64,000 nt of DNA from positions 200,083,887-200,147,886 of the forward strand of contig CP136062.1 of NCBI GenBank assembly GCA_032622095.1, read 5' to 3'. Source of the DNA: Siphonodentalium dalli (taxonomy: Eukaryota > Mollusca > Scaphopoda > Gadilida > Siphonodentaliidae). Of this stretch, positions 47,931 to 58,659 are shown one piece after another. Made by a program: the position numbers and the translations under genes. The notes beneath the pieces were generated by a model, which had not been told where the DNA came from, did no database searches, and saw only the letters and a list, made by a program, of their open reading frames with translations. How positions within the stretch are numbered: the stretch's first letter is position 1; every line of letters starts with the position of its first letter.

Positions 47931-48682
47931 GTGAGTACCGGAATAGCGGAGTATTATATTCGATGAACGCGCCAATATCCAGACGACCTCCCGTGACGCA
48001 ACAAAATATATAAATTAAAGCTACGTATATACGCAGTGTACCAAACATATGTTTTAATTATAGGGAAGCTATTTCTCAGAGGACGATAACTTTATCATTA
48101 GCCGGGCCATTTATAAAAGGTTTATTTAACCCTGAGAATAGGATAAAGACCTTCCATCGGTAGAATGCTTTCTGTTTCCCATGGAATACGTTTTCGGTCA
48201 CTTGGAACGTATGGTCAATTTTAAAATTACATGTACTTAGCAGTTCAAAGGACAGTCGCCAACCCGAACGCGCCTCGACGCTGGTAGTTTCACTCCCCGC
48301 TCTTCGGCAGAGCGTTGATTCCCGTCCTTCCAGTTAATGTCCTTACCTATGCAGTGAAAAGGGTTATTTCAAAAAGTGTTTTGCTCACCGGAAGAGTCAC
48401 CCTCATATTCGACGATTTGAATATAAAACAAGAACGATTACCAGTCACCAAATGGATAACTAATGGGGGTCAATTGGGACAGGTTGGAAGACTGGAATCC
48501 TGGATACAGCCGAAGCATTGTTTTTATCTGGAGCACCAATAGAGTCCTCGGCGAACAGTCACATGCCTTTAACTACCAAGTCAGAAGAACAACTACCGGA
48601 CAGTCAAGAACAAAAAACATTTCTAGATAATAAAAAAAATCAAAACATGAATAACATCATACAGCTCATTTAAATTCAGTCA
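47931..48682. other. one orphan plus-strand ORF, otherwise nothing
   Basis: The plus frame at 48315-48542 starts TTG or is entered after an acceptor-like CCCGTCCTTCCAG (about 48321-48333). It reads as ordinary protein, including GRVTLIFDDLNIKQE. That faintly resembles a C2-domain strand pair, but 75 residues are too few to claim it. No donor or second exon is visible. Confidence 0.25.
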
Positions 48683-48830
48683 AAGTGGCGAACCTCCATA
48701 CCAATTTCATTCATATTAGATAGCACATGGCTGGCGAACCTCCATACCAATTTCATTCATATCAGATAGCACATGGCTGGCGGACCGAACGGACTGTACA
48801 ACGGACGGGCAGACGGACAAAGTCAATCAT
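48683..48830. repeat. 47-bp tandem duplication and (GGAC)n patch
   Basis: GGCGAACCTCCATACCAATT...TAGCACAT is present twice (about 48687 and 48733), followed by ACGGACGGGCAGACGGAC tetranucleotides. Confidence 0.7.
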
Positions 48831-51798
48831 GTATAACCCCCATTTTTCTTCGAACCCGTTCAAAAGCACTTCACGTGAAGTGACTCGAGTCATAAACTCA
48901 TTGTCATTATAATTACCATGTTGTTTGCATCGTTCATAGAGCACACGAATGTATCTTTGCACTAATCTATGGCTCAAATTCATTATTTGTTGTATGTATG
49001 CTGTTGAGTATAAAAGGTGATGGTCCCATATAAATGGCCGGATTTAGTGTAACGTCCCCCTTTAAGTATATACGTAATGGATCCCATTCTCGGTGGGTAC
49101 TTGTGGTACATTACATCAGACTTTTAAAAGAATCGCTATGCGGCATAGCAATTCTCGATATGTTATAACTTATTGTGGGATTTCAGGACTGTCTCAAGTT
49201 CTAACCTATTGACTTAAGTCGGGACATCAGACTGGATGCCACGATAACGAAGGGCAATGAAAACGGAGAACATAAATTTCTTGTTTTATGGAGCATCCAA
49301 AAACTGCATACGATTAATATTGCTATGGGTAATATCTTTTTTCGTTTCATCAAAATCAGCAACTCCTTCGGTGTCTGGCATAAACGATATGTTCTGAGTA
49401 AGATTACCAGGATCGTAAATGGTTTGATTGTGACAGTTGAGATTACGTCTCGTCTCGCTATATTTGATTGGTCTAATTTTGACCATCCTTGTTATGACAC
49501 ATACGTTTGGCTCAACTACAGATGTATTGTGGGTACGTATATACCGCGTTATCCTATCGATTAACTAAATTTACTTTCAATAACGGCCTATGGGGGTTGA
49601 AACCTAAAATTATGTTCGTTTTGTTACATCCCGGTCAGGTCCCGAGGATGACAATAGACCGATACATATGTGAAGTGCTTTTGAGCGGATTCATACACCG
49701 TAAAAAGGCGAAAACAAGTCACATATTATATGTAAGCCGAGTCCGTTGTTATGCAATAAATGGAACATTGAAATTCAAGTTGAATACCTGTCGCTGAAAC
49801 ACGCATTCTGGTCGGCTGAGAAAACAATTTGAATGAAGCACGGTGGCTTTGACAACGCGCGTGAAATACGTCACCGCGCTGTCGGAGTATCGTAATCGAG
49901 TCAAATGGAACGTGATTTACGGTATATACGGTTAAAAGGGAGTAGTTACATGTATGAGTAGCCCTATGGTACGTACCCAGATATTGGATCACCGAAAAAC
50001 GACGGTTCTCCCCGTGATATGTATTTTCGATAAAGATTGTTTTTCGTTCAGTTTCTTTTAAGTGATTTGTCGATTAAATTACATTGGATAAAACAGTACC
50101 CGGTTTTGTTTTGATTCGCAAGCCGACGAGTTCATAAACTGTTTTCATGCTCGAGTCCCTGAATATCAAACTCAACCGAGTACGTTTATAAAACTAAATA
50201 AAGAGCGTTTGTCTCCATTGTCCGAAAATTTCAAAACAACGAGAACATCGTAGTAAAATCAAATGACTATGGCTCATGTAACAGCCCGACACAGCCATAG
50301 ATATATTTCGTGTATATATCTAAGATGTTGATTTGCTTGTGTTCCATGTAGAATTGATGCAAGCTTGTATGATATTTTGTGTGGGACGCGAAATATACTC
50401 TGGTATCGCCTCAATATGAAAATAAGTTGTGACCTGTGCGCTACATATACGTCACATAACGTGAGTTCAACCAACCAACGTCATCTATTCAGTTTCCACA
50501 TTGCGAATCCATATCAATCTCTACCAGAGCGCACCAGTCATGCTTCCTTTCTGACTCTGTAACCGGCTGGGTACTAGTCCGTGTTTCTATATTTAGCATG
50601 GGATTTTCCAGCGAAACCATGCAGATTGCTCCAAAGTAAAATTTTCTATGTGCTTTAAGAACAATTCCCACACTAAAACATAATGACAGAATGGACAATC
50701 AGAGCGGTAGATTTGTTGACGATTTTCGCAAGCTACTCATCAAAATTGCAGCAAATTATAACAATTGTGTTAGACTTGCCGTTCGAGTTGTGACAATGCC
50801 GAACACGTGCATTGTATACAAACAGAAATAGTTTATACTTTTGTGTTGATAAAATAATCGGAGAACCGAATCACACCGTTTCGAAATATAGTTCTTCGGT
50901 TTTAGTGGGACTTTTCAAACATAAGATCCAAAATTTATAGAAATTTTGTTCGATATGTTGTGTGCTTAATAAGGGCAGCATGTTGCTCTGTTCGCTTAGT
51001 ATATATTTTTATATCGCCGAAGTCCACCAAGTGTGGGTGAAATGTCGCCGATAGCAGCGGTCTTACCGAGCAATCAAGGGAAGTAAACCCTGCATGGAAT
51101 TTGAATGCATATAGGAGTGTAAATGTGAACCGATCTTATCCCTAAATTCATCCTAATTAGGAACAACTGCACATAGTTGTAAGGTTCGTCCATTTAAGTA
51201 TTGTCCGACTAATAGCGCCATGCACAGCTACAATGTATATATTTCAATTATACAGCAATCTACCGACGGAAACTATGTTTTTTAAATTCTTTAATGAGGG
51301 ACTATAACAATAATTAATACGACATGCATGGCCCAATTGAACATCCAACACACAAATAGTTGCACGCAAAAAAATGCAACCATTGGAAATATCAGAATAC
51401 ACGAGTAAAAATGTAGAACCACACAAACATATTTGTTTCCATATAATTTTGTTTTTTAAGTTATCGGAATTTCCGTTGGCATATTTTAGGAGCCATTCGT
51501 CTTGGCCAAGCACATGCAGAAATTTGAATTTCAGGGGATCGGGTTCCAATCAAACATGGGTGTTGGGAGCTGGCGCCGCATCTCAATTGATAAATGGAGG
51601 GAGCATTGATCAGAGAGCCACAAGACCGATAAATCCATACCGCAATAAATCATAGTTATCAGCTATTCTAACGTGAACACGACGGACACGAACAGTACAA
51701 ACGAACACACCGCGTACGCATTGCGTTACGAATACAAATTTTAAAACGCACGAATTGATTCTTATTTGTATCAATGTTTTACTTTCGATTTATCAGGG
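48831..51798. other. no gene recognised
   Basis: Several 65-100-codon frames exist on both strands (plus 49325-49564 and 51374-51655; minus 51549-51244). They overlap opposite-strand frames and show no domain I can name. No satellite, TIR pair or RNA gene is visible. A gene with small exons could be hidden here. Confidence 0.35.
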
Positions 51799-51807
51799 AG
51801 AGTAAAC

Positions 51808-51924
51808 ATGGTATCGAATGGGAATGTCTGGATACTTGGTCTCGTTATCGGGGGAATATTCCAAGGGATCGACGTGACAAGTGGGTCCTGCTCGGCGCCT
51901 GAGGCCCCCAACGGTGGTGCCTAG
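51808..51924 (+). CDS. candidate first exon: signal peptide plus start of a sushi/CCP domain
   Basis: ATG at 51808 in a good Kozak context (AAACATGG) opens 38 codons ending TAG at 51922-51924. Residues 7-18 (VWILGLVIGGIF) form a hydrophobic core typical of a signal peptide. Residues 28-37 read SCSAPEAPNGG-like text, which is how sushi (complement control protein) domains usually begin (C-x-x-P-x-x-x-N-G). The frame stopping right after that motif fits an exon end; GT donors lie at 51913 and 51916, neither an ideal match. A pyrimidine-rich TTTCGATTTATCAG lies just upstream and could be an acceptor from a 5'-UTR intron. I found no following sushi exon in the window, so this may be the start of a gene running off or a lone fragment. 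Confidence 0.45.
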   Translation: MVSNGNVWILGLVIGGIFQGIDVTSGSCSAPEAPNGGA

Positions 51925-52317
51925 TTAAATAACAACCACATATAGGGTCACCTATATTCCCAACGCAAGGGTGGAATTTGCCCCTTTTATAATTTCCCAC
52001 AATTAACATATATACTCTATTCTCAAATGTGATGGGGGTATACCATTTTAAATATACAAATATACATGTGTTGGTGTAAACAGTATTTATTTTGTATCCC
52101 AGATTTATACAACAATTTACAAGATTATGTTAATATATATATGTAAGTATGATAAGTCTGAGAGAAGAGGATTTGACATCAAGCGCCATGTGTTCTAGTT
52201 AGTGACCCGCGATCCACATTTCGATTGTAATCTAAAATTTGATAATTTGCATTTATAGGTTGGGAGACTGCATGAATGACTCAAGTAATGGAGTTGAATT
52301 CGATGGTAGGCCTAAAT
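51925..52317. other. no gene recognised (possible intron of the sushi candidate)
   Basis: AT-rich text with a (TA)n patch near 52130-52145. No coding or repeat signal. Confidence 0.35.
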
Positions 52318-52745
52318 AATAATGTATAGCATTTGTAAAGCACCTTTCCCATGAGGCCCAAAGCGCTCAAAGTTTTACAATTATTACCCTGAACATTCAG
52401 TAACCATCTACTGCTCCCCGGGGACAGGGGGAGGTACAGCCGGGAGTATGCGATGATACCATATGGCTAGCATACTGGCAAGATCTTTCACTGCTCATTA
52501 TCAGGTACCCTTGTAATGCATGGGTGGTTCAAAGCAGACACAGTACGAGCGACCTTGCTCAAGGGTCACAACTTGGCGCGAGATTCAAACAGTGTACAAT
52601 CCAACAATTGCACATCGCTCAAGTCGGCCAAGCCACTGCTGTGTGGAAACTCATAACAGACCACCAGCCAGCCGCGAACTCGCCTCGCTGTGTTGACAGC
52701 GAAGACAAGTCCAACGCGCTAACCACCGGACCACGGAGCTCTACT
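52318..52745 (-). mobile_element. SINE-like repeat with tRNA-like A box
   Basis: On the minus strand GGTCCGGTGGTTAGCGCG (52715-52732) is A-box-like. A degraded B box lies at about 52582-52592. The far part contains AAAGCGCTCAAAGTTTTACA followed by ATTATTACCC, similar to a GCGCTTTACAATTATTACCC repeat common in marine animals (from memory, unverified). The 90-codon plus frame at 52524-52796 is fortuitous. Confidence 0.5.
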
Positions 52746-52820
52746 TGTTTCCGTGGAGCCACATTGTCTGTTCTTCAGTTTATGTCACTTATATAGTGTT
52801 TATGTGGTTGTCGTCGATTT

Positions 52821-53730
52821 ATTCCGATACTACGAAAGTCCAATACTCCCAGGGTCCAATACTCCGACGGTCCAATACACTGAAGGTCAATGTTACGAAG
52901 ACCCAACACTACGAAGGTCCCATAATATAGTCTAAGACCCAATACTACGAATGTCAGACATTCCAATATCACGGTCTAATACTACGAAAGTCCGACATTC
53001 CGATATCACGGTTTAATACTACGAAGGTCCGATACTCCGGGGGGCGGTCATGCCTCACTGAAGGATATGTTGTGAATACTATATATCTACAAGTGTGTGT
53101 CCATATCACAGCAAGACAATGGATATGCGTATTTAAATTTAATTATTTTAAAGACCCTACCATTATATGCAAACGAGCTAAAAAAAATCGATATATCAGT
53201 ATTTAAGGCATTCAGTGAACGTTTTTCTTCTACAGAACGTGATTTCTTCAGTTTCAATTCGAGAACCGAAGATTAAAAGATTTGCTATCTCACGAACGTG
53301 TGACTTAATACCTAGTGCCAACGGCACATCATTTCTTATACCCGTCACATAATATCTAATAGGTTTGTATATACCTATAAGTCAGTAGCTCCGTATAACA
53401 AGAGGTGTGTGCTCGTCCAATGGGCACTGGGAAGATTTGGAATCTAATGCACAATCTAGACCGATCCCACAAAGAATGACCATGAAGGTCTGCATGCAGT
53501 GACACCGTGTAGTTACCCCCATGGCAGTACACCCTCGGAGTGTAAGATCTTCGAAGTACATGTATTAGCCTTCGGAGTATTGAACTTTCCGAATATTGGA
53601 CCTTCGAACTATATTGGACTTACGGAGTACTTCTTCTAATATCGGCCATTCGTAGTATTGGGCCTTCGAAATTTTGAAGTATCGGCTCTTCAGAATATCG
53701 GACCATCGAAGTATTTGGTCTTCGGAATAA
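52821..53730. mobile_element. foldback-like element: inverted arms made of ~17-bp tandem repeats
   Basis: The left arm (52826-53040) repeats CCAATACTACGAAGGT-like units. The right arm (about 53530-53730) repeats the complementary CCTTCGGAGTATTGG-like units. The ~490-bp middle is unrelated, AT-rich and non-coding. Inverted arms built of short direct repeats are the hallmark of Foldback/Tu-type elements. The units are quite diverged, so the element is old. Confidence 0.6.
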
Positions 53731-54076
53731 AGATAGGCAGTTTATGTGCGCGCGTCAAGGCTATCGTGTATGTTTCCGTCATACAATAGTTGAATTGATA
53801 ATAGTTCTATACTTACGGGTTAATTCGTCATATGAGGTTACCCATGGATAGTAGTTTCCTAAATGTTTCACCTTCATAGATTCTGCTCTCTGGAATGAAT
53901 AAATTATGATACAATCAGAAACTGCCCGCGTCGAAATACACGCACGTATACATGTAGTCATGTACCGCCATGCAACAAGTTAAACGTTGCGTTCGGGAGG
54001 TCTTCGGTATCAGGGGTGAATTCATTTCAAATTTCTCTTTGCGCCTATAGAGCCTCTGGCTCGGAATTCTCCATGT
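53731..54076. other. no gene recognised
   Basis: Only a 60-codon minus frame at 53961-53779 without a domain. Confidence 0.4.
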
Positions 54077-54531
54077 TTAACCCTTTCAGTGCCAAGTCCA
54101 ATTTTTGTATCAACCCATATTTCCTTGATCATTTTTCAAATTTATTGATTATAATAATGTGATACATTGATTAAAACCCATATTTCAATGTATATTATTC
54201 TAGCTCATTAATTTTTGTTATGGACTACATATAAAATAGTCGTATTGTGTTCTGTCGAACCGGACGGGACTCTTTAACCCTTTCAGTGCCAATTCCGATT
54301 TGTGTATCAACCTATATTTCCTTGGTCATTTTTAGAGCTCTTTCCATCAATGTATCACATTATTATAATCAATAAATTTGAAAAATGATCAAGGAAATAT
54401 AGGTTGATACAAAAATCGGACTAGGCACTGAAAGGGTTAAAGAGTCCCGTCCGGTTCGACATAACACAATAAGACTATTTGATATGCAGTCCATAACAAA
54501 AATTAATGAGCTAGAATAATATGACCTAATT
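54077..54531. mobile_element. nested palindromic TTAA elements
   Basis: An inner 167-bp element (54274-54440) runs from TTAACCCTTTCAGTGCCAAT to its complement with TTAA flanks. Its flanks are inverted copies of each other: CGGACGGGACTCTTTAA on the left and TTAAAGAGTCCCGTCCGG on the right, continuing outward for about 85 bp to ATTAATTTTTGTTATGGAC and its complement. A further single end of the same family starts at 54077. The whole stretch is a near-palindrome centred near 54357. Confidence 0.82.
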
Positions 54532-54595
54532 TATGTAAGGTATTGATGCCAAGATAATAATCCACTTAAAACGAGTAGGTTGTATCATGCTTTGG

Positions 54596-55098
54596 TTAAA
54601 GGCACGTGCGGCCTTAATTGTCGAAAATATTCATATTTGTTCCAAACACCGTAAACAGAAAAAACATTAAAACGTATACAATTTCGTTCATATATACCAT
54701 GACCATCGAGTAAACAGCATGTTATCATAAAGACCTACTATAGTTTACCTAAGCTAGAGCCTGATTGTGTTACAGAAGACAGCACAATGCTACTGGCTAA
54801 TCACACACAAATGACATAAACGCTCTTTATTAGTTCCATATCAGGAATTCACCAACAAAGAGCGCTCTTTATGTTTACCATCATAATATAAACAAACACC
54901 AGAAAAGTAACTTTTTATGCTTTTGTTTACATAACAATGGTCAAATATATGACAATAACATACTGTTTATGCGATATTTCTTATTTGTATACGGACAAAG
55001 TTTGTCTACATTTTGATGTTCTTTCTGTTTGTGGCGGTTTTTGACGGGTGGAAATATTTTCACAGGATACCCACCGCCAAGACCAACAGTACCTTTAA
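54596..55098 (+). mobile_element. MITE family A, copy 3 (TTAA target)
   Basis: A 503-bp copy in the same orientation as 9472-9973, from TTAAAGGCACGTGCGGCCTT to AACAGTACCTTTAA. It differs from copies 2 and 4 at only a few positions. Confidence 0.9.
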
Positions 55099-55143
55099 TG
55101 AAGAAACTTCCAGAATAGAAATTAAAACATATTCTCCTGAGTA

Positions 55144-55503
55144 TTAACCCTTTCTATGCTAAATACTCATTGACGAGTAGTTCCCTTTCGAAAGGTTGAG
55201 ATAATAATTTCACATAGGTCGTTCGCTGGACTTATTATCTGAACAGTTCCCACCAATGAATAATGCTGCTCTACTATTATTTGTTTTTCTATCTGTCGTT
55301 TGGTTTTATTACCTGAACACCCCACTAAATGAATAATAGACCATTACAATGTATACGTTTATATTTACATACTAAGTGTTGTCATCGGTTTACACAAGTT
55401 ATGACCACTTACCTCACGGTTACATCTCCATAAAAACAGTCCACATGACAGTTAATCCTTATACAACATGATAGGAGAATCCATTTAGTATATAAAGGGT
55501 TAA
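55144..55503 (+). mobile_element. MITE family D, copy 2
   Basis: 360 bp from TTAACCCTTTCTATGCTAAA to the complement of TTAACCCTTTATATACTAAA. It contains ACTCATTGACGAGTAG and CCTGAACACCCC[ACT] blocks shared with 40592-41165. Its right third matches the arms of the palindrome at 55563-55723. Confidence 0.82.
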
Positions 55504-56123
55504 ATCAATATAAGATCTCATTTGATACCACACAAACTTGGTCACACCCATTTAAGGGTTAAATAAGGATTAACTGTCATGTGGACTGTTTTTATGGAGA
55601 TGTAACGGTGAGGTAAGTGGACATAACTTGTGTAAAACCCGAAGGGTTTTACATACAAGTTATGTCCACTTACCTCACCGTTACATCTCCATAAAAATAG
55701 TCCACATGCCAGTTAATCCTTATATTTATATACATTTAGCGAAAAGGCCGCTTTTGTAAATATATTTAAATCGAAAAGTGTATCGTGACAAGATCAGCCC
55801 AAAATACCCAATAGCACCCTTGGCAAAAGTTAATAGGAACAATTTCTCTTCATGTTGAAACCCGATGATGTATTAAGTCAATCCTGCGCGAGTCAAAATG
55901 CGCCCAAAGCATTACGCGTTCGTCTTTCCAAACCTAATGACGTATCGATGGTGTTATTAGCTTGGTGTTATGAGGCGTTACGCATTCACCGAGAAATAAC
56001 TGCAACTAGCCACGTGGGCGCCGACCAATCAGAATGCTGGATTTAGTGATGACAACACTTAGTGTGTAAATATATCAATATAAGATCTCATTTGATACCA
56101 CACAAACTTGGTCACACCCATTT
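55504..56123. repeat. perfect 50-bp direct repeats bracketing a segment
   Basis: ATCAATATAAGATCTCATTT onward is identical over 50 bp at 55504-55553 and 56074-56123. The segment between contains the palindrome 55563-55723 and otherwise unremarkable DNA, including a 64-codon plus frame at 55852-56046 without a domain. Confidence 0.85.
55563..55723. repeat. 161-bp palindrome, arms about 75 bp
   Basis: ATAAGGATTAACTGTCATGT returns as ACATGCCAGTTAATCCTTAT. The centre is AAAACCCGAAGGGTTTTA. The arms equal the 55390-55470 part of MITE D copy 2, so this is two D ends joined head to head. Confidence 0.88.
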
Positions 56124-56356
56124 CGGTTCTGAAGACAAATAATCAGCTTAACAGGTGAATACAACATAAAAAATTATTCGCTCGCAACGTCACTCATAAC
56201 ACGTGTATGTAAGGAAGACCACATCAAAAATAGTACTACATGAATAAGCAAACGATCATATTTTTTTAAGTGTTCTTTAATATTAGCAAGTAATGGAATC
56301 GAAAATCATAAACGCTCTTTACCATATACATCTTTTGATATTTGAGCACCCGGCCA
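56124..56356. other. no gene recognised
   Basis: Short AT-rich gap between the direct repeat and MITE A copy 4. Nothing supported. Confidence 0.4.
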
Positions 56357-56860
56357 TTAAAGGTACTGTTGGCCTTGGCGGTGGGTATCCTGTGAAAATA
56401 TTTCCACCCGTCAAAAACCGCCACAAACAGAAAGAACATCAAAATGTAGACAGACTTTGTCCGTATACAAATAATAAATATCGCATAAACAGTATGTTAT
56501 TGTCATATATTTGACCATTGTTATGTAAACAAAAGCATAAAAAGTTACATTTCTGGTGTTTGTTTATATTATGATGGTAAACATAAAGAGCGCTCTTTGT
56601 TGGTGAATTCCTGATATGGAACTAATAAAGAGCGTTTATGTCATTTGTGTGTGATTAGCCAGTAGCATTGTGCTGTCTTCTGTAACACAATCAGGCTCTA
56701 GCTTAGGTAAACTATAGTAGGTCTTTATGATAACATGCTGTTTACTCGATGGTCATGGTATATATGAACGAAATTGTATACGTTTTAATGTTTTTTTCTG
56801 TTTACGGTGTTTGGAACAAATATGAATATTTTCGACAATTAAGGCCGCACGTGCCTTTAA
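56357..56860 (-). mobile_element. MITE family A, copy 4 (TTAA target)
   Basis: A 504-bp inverted copy bounded by TTAA, very close to copies 2 and 3. The 73-codon plus frame at 56293-56514 is fortuitous. Confidence 0.9.
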
Positions 56861-57436
56861 GGAACAATAACCAAGTAAGTCTAAATACGCAGCCTTATTA
56901 AAACGACTTCCAATTTTGTGACGTTGTTATATACTATATTACTTTTGAGATTATGCGGAATATTTTTAATTGTTTTTTATTTTGGACGATTCGTATATAA
57001 GCCAACGCAAACAAGTATCTAGAAATACGGAGCAAGTTTAAAGCGCCCAAATGTAACTTTATAATAGTTCTTTTCGAGATTCTCGATAATATTTAACTGT
57101 TCTGTTGGAAGAATCGACAGTACTGGTATGTGCGGGGTTGAACAACATGTTTGTAACCACGGTAACCCATTTATAAAAGTGCAGTATTTTGTTCCTGTAC
57201 AACTGACATAATTATATCAAATACTGATGAGCCATTCACCCGTTTGAGCTCCAACGACAACATGGACAACCTATTTAGAGTTATGCGGTGAAGGTGAACT
57301 TGGCGAGCAACTTGTTTACAGCGGGTTGGAAAGAGGATATAAGGATGTCAATGAACACGAAGGAGTGCCTCAAGAGATGGCTTGTTTCAGCATTGATAGC
57401 CATCGCAATGTTTTTGAAAACTAATCTCTCATAAAC
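56861..57436. other. short orphan ORF at 57345-57434, otherwise nothing
   Basis: ATG at 57345 opens 29 codons with a hydrophobic WLVSALIAIAMFL stretch, ending at TAA three bases before the TIR element. It could be a small membrane or signal segment of an exon, or chance. Upstream the frame stays open to 57279 without a start. Confidence 0.2.
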
Positions 57437-57711
57437 TATGGAATACTATTAGGGCCACCTCCTAATGGCGCGAGTAGAAAGCGATAAAATGTGCGCTATT
57501 AGTCGCGCAGCGAAAGCAACAAAATGTGCGCCATTATGTCGTTAATTATGGCACTTGGGTCGCTTTCGATAATGTCATGCGATAATGTCGCATGTTTTGG
57601 CGCGCCGAAAGCGACAGACTGTGCGCCATAATGTCGCACATTCTGTCGCCTTCGCCGCGCGGCTGATGGCGCACATATTGTCGCTTCTAATAGTCCTAAT
57701 AGTAGTCCATA
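57437..57711. mobile_element. TIR element with GC-rich core
   Basis: TATGGAATACTATTAGGGCC and the complement of GTCCTAATAGTAGTCCATA form the ends. The 275-bp body repeats GAAAGCGACAAAATGTGCGCC-like text in both orientations and contains GGCGCGCC. TA may be the target duplication. Non-autonomous, class unknown. Confidence 0.72.
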
Positions 57712-58659
57712 ATAAACAAAGCTAAATATTCAAACCCAATGGACCAATGAAAAGCTAGAGCACTAAACTAGTGCAAGCACTGGATTTATTTTTTGGAAAA
57801 GATACTGTTTGTGCAATTTGGCACACTTAATCCAAAATCGTTCCTGCCAGAATGAATGTATAAGGACCAAGAAACCAGTACGTGGAATTTAATTTAATTT
57901 TTAGAATTATTTTTATGATGAAAAACATGTCATCTAGTTCCGAGTTATGGGTTATCTCCCTTTGACAATGAACATATCTTATAGTTCATAGAAGATGTTC
58001 AGTTAGCTATACAACAAATGAGCGGTAATGCGGTAAGAAATCTTTCTCATTACTATCTGAAAAGAACTGAGATTTCTGCAAGGGTGAACAATTTGGTTCC
58101 CATAGCAACAACTTAAAACCGCTTTGTTGACTCCTTTTGATCTTGACGTAATACTAACGTAAAGGTGTATTTAGGGTTCCCTATATCAATGTTCATAATT
58201 ACTTATTTGCTTTTTATTCATGGAGAATTTTTATTAATTCATTAAAAATAACACTTTTGGTGCAAGAAGTGCGACCGATATGTATATTGCTAAATATTGA
58301 AATTTATTATTCATTTATTTCATATACTGCAGTTTCGGGCGAACCTTCGGAATAGCTAACATTCAGAATAGAGAACCTTCGGAATAGAGAACCTTCGGAA
58401 TAGAGAACCCTATCCACAGTTTCGACATCCCAGAAGGACAGCAATAATCATTATGTATATATAAATATAAATCCAGAACATATTGTTATATGGGTTATGG
58501 TTGATTTGGTAGCTATAACATTTGGTGGAGTTTGTGTGATTGTTTGTTTGATTTAACTAATGTCGGAGCAGGATTTTGTGCGAAGGAGTATTTTCTTCAT
58601 ATATACGTTAGTCAAGTTAGTCAGCTACTCTGGAAGGCAGTACATACGGTAGATCAATA
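57712..58659. other. no gene; small minisatellite
   Basis: GAACCTTCGGAATAGA recurs three to four times at about 58340-58410 with a ~19-bp period. No other feature is supported. Confidence 0.45.

Noticed and set aside
55504-56123. Short LTR pair suggested by 50-bp identical repeats
   Set aside because: Too short, no internal retroelement sequence, and the segment holds MITE D palindromic arms instead.
56293-56514. 73-codon plus-strand frame
   Set aside because: Most of it lies inside MITE A copy 4 and equivalent frames are broken in other copies.
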